Source: Hyphomicrobiales bacterium (GTDB lineage Bacteria > Pseudomonadota > Alphaproteobacteria > Rhizobiales > Kaistiaceae). Taken from it: a stretch of DNA of 7,585 nucleotides. Shown here in pieces: positions 5,338 to 7,585 of this stretch (the stretch's first letter is position 1; each line of letters opens with the position of its first letter). Under the pieces are notes generated by a model that searched no databases, was not told where the DNA came from, and was given only the letters and a program-made list of their open reading frames with translations. Position numbers and translations under genes: made by a program. Location of the stretch: contig JAFKJZ010000298.1 of assembly GCA_017305815.1 (NCBI GenBank), forward strand, positions 1-7,585, in the 5' to 3' direction.

Positions 5338-6154
5338 CGCAGACGATCACCTGCACCCCTGCCCGCTCCAGCGCCTCCGCCAGCTCCGGCGGCGGCTCGC
5401 CGTCCGTGACAAGGCACTGGATGTCGTCGAGCGGCGCGATGTTGGCGAAAGCCGTGATGCCGAACTTGCTGCGGTCGGCGACGACGATGGTGCGCGACGC
5501 CACGCTGATCATGCCGGCCGTATGCGCCGCCTCGTCGAGCTTGGTCATCGATATGCCGGACCCGGAAACGCCGGAGCATCCGATCACCGCCGTATCGGCA
5601 TGGATGCCGGCCACCGCCGCGAAGCCGATGGCGCCGATCGTCACCTGATAGTTCGGCCAGTATGATCCGCCCAGGATGTGGATCGACTGGATGCTGCCCT
5701 CCGGCACGACGGCCGGCAGGCGCAGATTGTTGGTGACGATGGTGAGGCTGCGCCGCGCCCCGAGCGGGGCGGCGAAGAAGCAGATCGTCGAGCCGCCATT
5801 CAGGATCAGCGTTTCGTCGTCGCGGATGAGGGATGAGGCCGCCTGACCGATCCGGCGCTTGGCCTCGACATGCTCATCCATGCGCAGGCCCATGGTCGTG
5901 TCGACACGGACGAGGCGATCCTTCGTCACCGCGCCGCCATGGGTGCGCACCAGCAGCCCGCGCCGTTCCAGAAGATCGAGGTCACGGCGCACGGTATCGC
6001 GGGAGACTTCGAGCAGCGCCACGAGTTCCGCCGCCGTCGCCTGGCCGCGATCCTGCAGATATTGAAGCAGCCGGCTATGGCGCAGCGCCGGCAGCGCGCC
6101 GCCGCTGGCGTCGGGTTCGATCGTGACGGGCGGGTGGCTGTCGTCCTGGCTCAT
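5330..6154 (-). CDS. DeoR/GlpR-family transcriptional regulator of sugar metabolism
   Basis: This 274-residue protein is a DeoR/GlpR-type regulator, usually a repressor relieved by a phosphosugar. An unusual acidic tail (1-23) precedes the winged helix-turn-helix (about 25-75). The helix-turn-helix includes ATAAELVALLEVSRDTVRRDLDLLERRG (39-66) and the family hallmark RTHGGAV (70-76). The C-terminal DeoRC sensor domain shows ETLILNGGST (114-123), VTNNL (140-144), the GCSGVSGSGISM stretch (192-203) and VVADRSKFG (224-232). The phosphosugar-site motif, often LDxGTT, reads LNGGST here. I chose ATG 6154 because AAGGGA lies just upstream; the frame is open to 6226, but that part overlaps the ROK gene. 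It is last in the epimerase-ROK-DeoR unit, 13 bp after the kinase stop, and probably controls that unit. Confidence 0.92.
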   Translation of the reverse strand: MSQDDSHPPVTIEPDASGGALPALRHSRLLQYLQDRGQATAAELVALLEVSRDTVRRDLDLLERRGLLVRTHGGAVTKDRLVRVDTTMGLRMDEHVEAKRRIGQAASSLIRDDETLILNGGSTICFFAAPLGARRSLTIVTNNLRLPAVVPEGSIQSIHILGGSYWPNYQVTIGAIGFAAVAGIHADTAVIGCSGVSGSGISMTKLDEAAHTAGMISVASRTIVVADRSKFGITAFANIAPLDDIQCLVTDGEPPPELAEALERAGVQVIVCGP

Positions 6155-6167
6155 GGCGTCCCTTGTC

Positions 6168-7118
6168 TCAAGGCGATCCTTGGAGCATGAGGCTGGCGGC
6201 GCCGACAAGCCCCGCGTTGCGGCCAAGCGCTGCCGCCACCACCGGGACGTCGCGAAACGCCGACATCGCCCGCTCGCGGATCGTGCCCTCGATGCGAGCC
6301 TGCATCATCGGCAGCAGGCTGCCGACGCCGCCGCCGAGGATCAATCGTTCGGGCGAATAGAGATGCAGCAGGTTGGTCAGGCCGACGCCGAGCCAGCGCG
6401 CCTCGTCGTCCAGCAGCTTCAGTGCCGGGCCGTCACCCTGGCGGGCGGCCTCGGCGACGTGCCTGCCGGTCACCGGTTCGCTGCCCGCCAGCCGGCCGAT
6501 TTCCGGCGCGCCGCCCGATTCCACCAGCTTGCTCGCCTCCCGCGCCAGAGCCGTGCCCGAGGCAAACGCCTCCCAGCAGCCGAGGCCACCGCAGGAGCAG
6601 CGCACCGGCTGCTCGGAGACCGCCATATGGCCGATCTCGCCGGCAAGGCCGCGACGGCCATGCAGGAGATGTCCGTCGACGATGACGCCGCCGCCGACGC
6701 CGGTAGAGACGGTGATGAACACCATCGACCGCGTGCCCTGTCCGGCGCCGAAACGCCATTCGCCGAGCGCCGCCGCATTGGCGTCGTTCTCCAGCTGGAC
6801 GGCGAGGCCCAGACGCTCCGAAAGAATCGAGGTCAGCGGCACGTTGCGCCAGCCGAGCAGCGTCGGTGCATCGACGACGATGCCGGCGTCGGGATCGAGT
6901 GGTCCCGGTGCGCCGACGCCGAGACCGACGATCTCCGCCGCCGGCGCTTCGCTCCGCACCCGATCGAGCAACGCCACCATCTGGGCGATCACCGCATCCG
7001 GCCCGCCCTGCGCGTCGGTCGGCGTCGCGGCGAAGGCGGCGACATGGCCGGTCGCCTCGACGACGGCCGCGCGCAGTTCCGTGCCGCCGAGATCGATGGC
7101 AAGCGCCGCGCGTGTCAT
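6168..7118 (-). CDS. ROK family sugar kinase
   Basis: This 316-residue cytoplasmic kinase has all the hallmarks of the ROK family, which phosphorylates hexoses or aminosugars with ATP. The phosphate-binding loop is AIDLGGT (7-13). The catalytic aspartate is D112 in ENDANAAALGEW (110-121). The second nucleotide motif is TVSTGVGGGVIVDG (136-149). The structural zinc site is EIGHM with H164 plus CSCGGLGC (C174, C176, C181), followed by the sugar-contacting E183. Because every key residue is present, it is a kinase rather than a ROK repressor, and there is no N-terminal helix-turn-helix. The ATG at 7118 overlaps the upstream stop codon as ATGA. The epimerase next door suggests an allose kinase (AlsK)-like role, but glucokinase, ManNAc or other specificities cannot be excluded. 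Confidence 0.93.
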   Translation of the reverse strand: MTRAALAIDLGGTELRAAVVEATGHVAAFAATPTDAQGGPDAVIAQMVALLDRVRSEAPAAEIVGLGVGAPGPLDPDAGIVVDAPTLLGWRNVPLTSILSERLGLAVQLENDANAAALGEWRFGAGQGTRSMVFITVSTGVGGGVIVDGHLLHGRRGLAGEIGHMAVSEQPVRCSCGGLGCWEAFASGTALAREASKLVESGGAPEIGRLAGSEPVTGRHVAEAARQGDGPALKLLDDEARWLGVGLTNLLHLYSPERLILGGGVGSLLPMMQARIEGTIRERAMSAFRDVPVVAAALGRNAGLVGAASLMLQGSP

Positions 7119-7585
7119 GCCGCCTGGCCCGGACCGGGGAGCGCGTGCAGCCAGGCCATGCGGGCGGCGAGGTCGGGATCGCCGAAGGCGAGCGAGCCCA
7201 GCACGACCGTCTCGGCGCTGGCGGCGCGCAGGCGCGGCACGGTGTTTTCGCGGATGCCGCCATCGGCGGCGAGGCGGACGGAATCCTCGAGGCCCGCTTC
7301 CTGCAGCATGGCGCGTACCGCCTCGAGGCGCGGGCAGGCTTCGTCGGAAAGCCCCTGCCCCTTCACGCCGATCGCGGTGCCGAGCAGCGTCACGAAGGCG
7401 AGCTTCGAAAGCCACGGCTTGACCGTTTCGACCGGCGTCTCGATGCGCAGCACCATGCCGGCCTCGACGCCGAGCTCGGCGATCAGCGCCAGCGCTTCCT
7501 CGGCGACGGCGGCATTCTCGACATGGATCGAGATCAGATCGGCGCCGGCCTCGGCGAACTGGCGGATCTGCGACAGCAGCACGTC
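7115..7585 (-). CDS. Ribulose-phosphate/allulose-phosphate 3-epimerase-like TIM-barrel protein (5' end cut by window edge)
   Basis: The C-terminal 156 residues of a ribulose-phosphate 3-epimerase superfamily protein are present; full members have about 220-240, so the N terminus lies past the right edge. A GTG at 7582 in frame is almost certainly internal. Visible barrel motifs are AGADLISIHVEN with the strand-borne HVE (residues 12-23 of the fragment), the helix-strand GVEAGMVLRIETP, and LAADGGIRENT, whose Asp corresponds to the second catalytic Asp of Rpe. Near the C terminus come VVLGSLAFG and the phosphate-end helix. Where classical Rpe and AlsE have MTVNPGFGGQ, this protein has LLGTAIGVKGQGL, so it belongs to a divergent branch and may act on another phosphosugar. 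It overlaps the ROK kinase by four bases, the same epimerase-then-kinase order as alsE-alsK in E. coli. Confidence 0.82.
   Translation of the reverse strand, partial: DVLLSQIRQFAEAGADLISIHVENAAVAEEALALIAELGVEAGMVLRIETPVETVKPWLSKLAFVTLLGTAIGVKGQGLSDEACPRLEAVRAMLQEAGLEDSVRLAADGGIRENTVPRLRAASAETVVLGSLAFGDPDLAARMAWLHALPGPGQAA

Noticed and set aside
6373..7422. 349-codon plus-strand open frame over the ROK and epimerase genes
   Set aside because: It is a Ser/Pro/Arg/Ala-rich shadow frame; the ROK motifs on the minus strand are complete.
1..7585. Defence, phage, toxin-antitoxin, CRISPR or other novel multi-gene system
   Set aside because: Every sizeable gene belongs to a recognisable housekeeping, transport or metabolic family; no repeats-spacer array, integrase, transposase or cluster of unknown genes was seen.

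Overview
This GC-rich window comes from an alphaproteobacterium, most likely a member of the Hyphomicrobiales (Rhizobiales). The main pointers are a bacterial phosphatidylcholine synthase closely resembling the rhizobial Pcs enzymes, an alphaproteobacterial-type UbiH-like hydroxylase, HspQ, and a MosC/YbjJ-type MFS transporter. It looks like ordinary chromosome: coding density is high, and I see no insertion sequence, integrase, tRNA, rRNA or CRISPR array.

Layout. (1) Minus strand, 1-1098: an MFS transporter cut by the left window edge, with a 199-bp leader (1099-1297) that holds two adjacent hairpins and a 9-bp direct repeat. (2) Minus strand, 1298-2734: a two-gene unit, pcs (phosphatidylcholine synthase) followed after 15 bp by a TerC-family membrane protein. 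(3) A 192-bp divergent gap, 2735-2926. (4) Plus strand, 2927-4893: two YeeE/YedE (sulfur transport) half-proteins joined by a 4-base GTGA overlap, then 21 bp later a UbiH-like FAD-dependent hydroxylase. The second YeeE half stops at its GWGL motif and lacks the usual C-terminal segment. (5) Plus strand, 4994-5326: hspQ. (6) Minus strand, 5330-7585: a sugar-catabolic unit transcribed epimerase (cut by the right edge) -> ROK kinase -> DeoR/GlpR regulator, with an ATGA overlap and then a 13-bp gap.

How the genes work together. The pcs-terC unit pairs a membrane-lipid enzyme with a probable metal (Mn-type) membrane transporter. The right-hand unit resembles an allose/allulose-type phosphosugar pathway: a kinase, an isomerising TIM-barrel epimerase and a phosphosugar-sensing repressor, but the substrate cannot be read from the sequence. 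The YeeE pair and the hydroxylase may be co-transcribed, although their functions (sulfur uptake and ubiquinone synthesis) do not obviously connect.

I found no convincing new biological system. The points most worth checking are the truncated YeeE half, a stem that could mask the hydroxylase ribosome binding site, a hairpin spanning both stop codons of the convergent hspQ/deoR pair, and the structured leader of the MFS gene.
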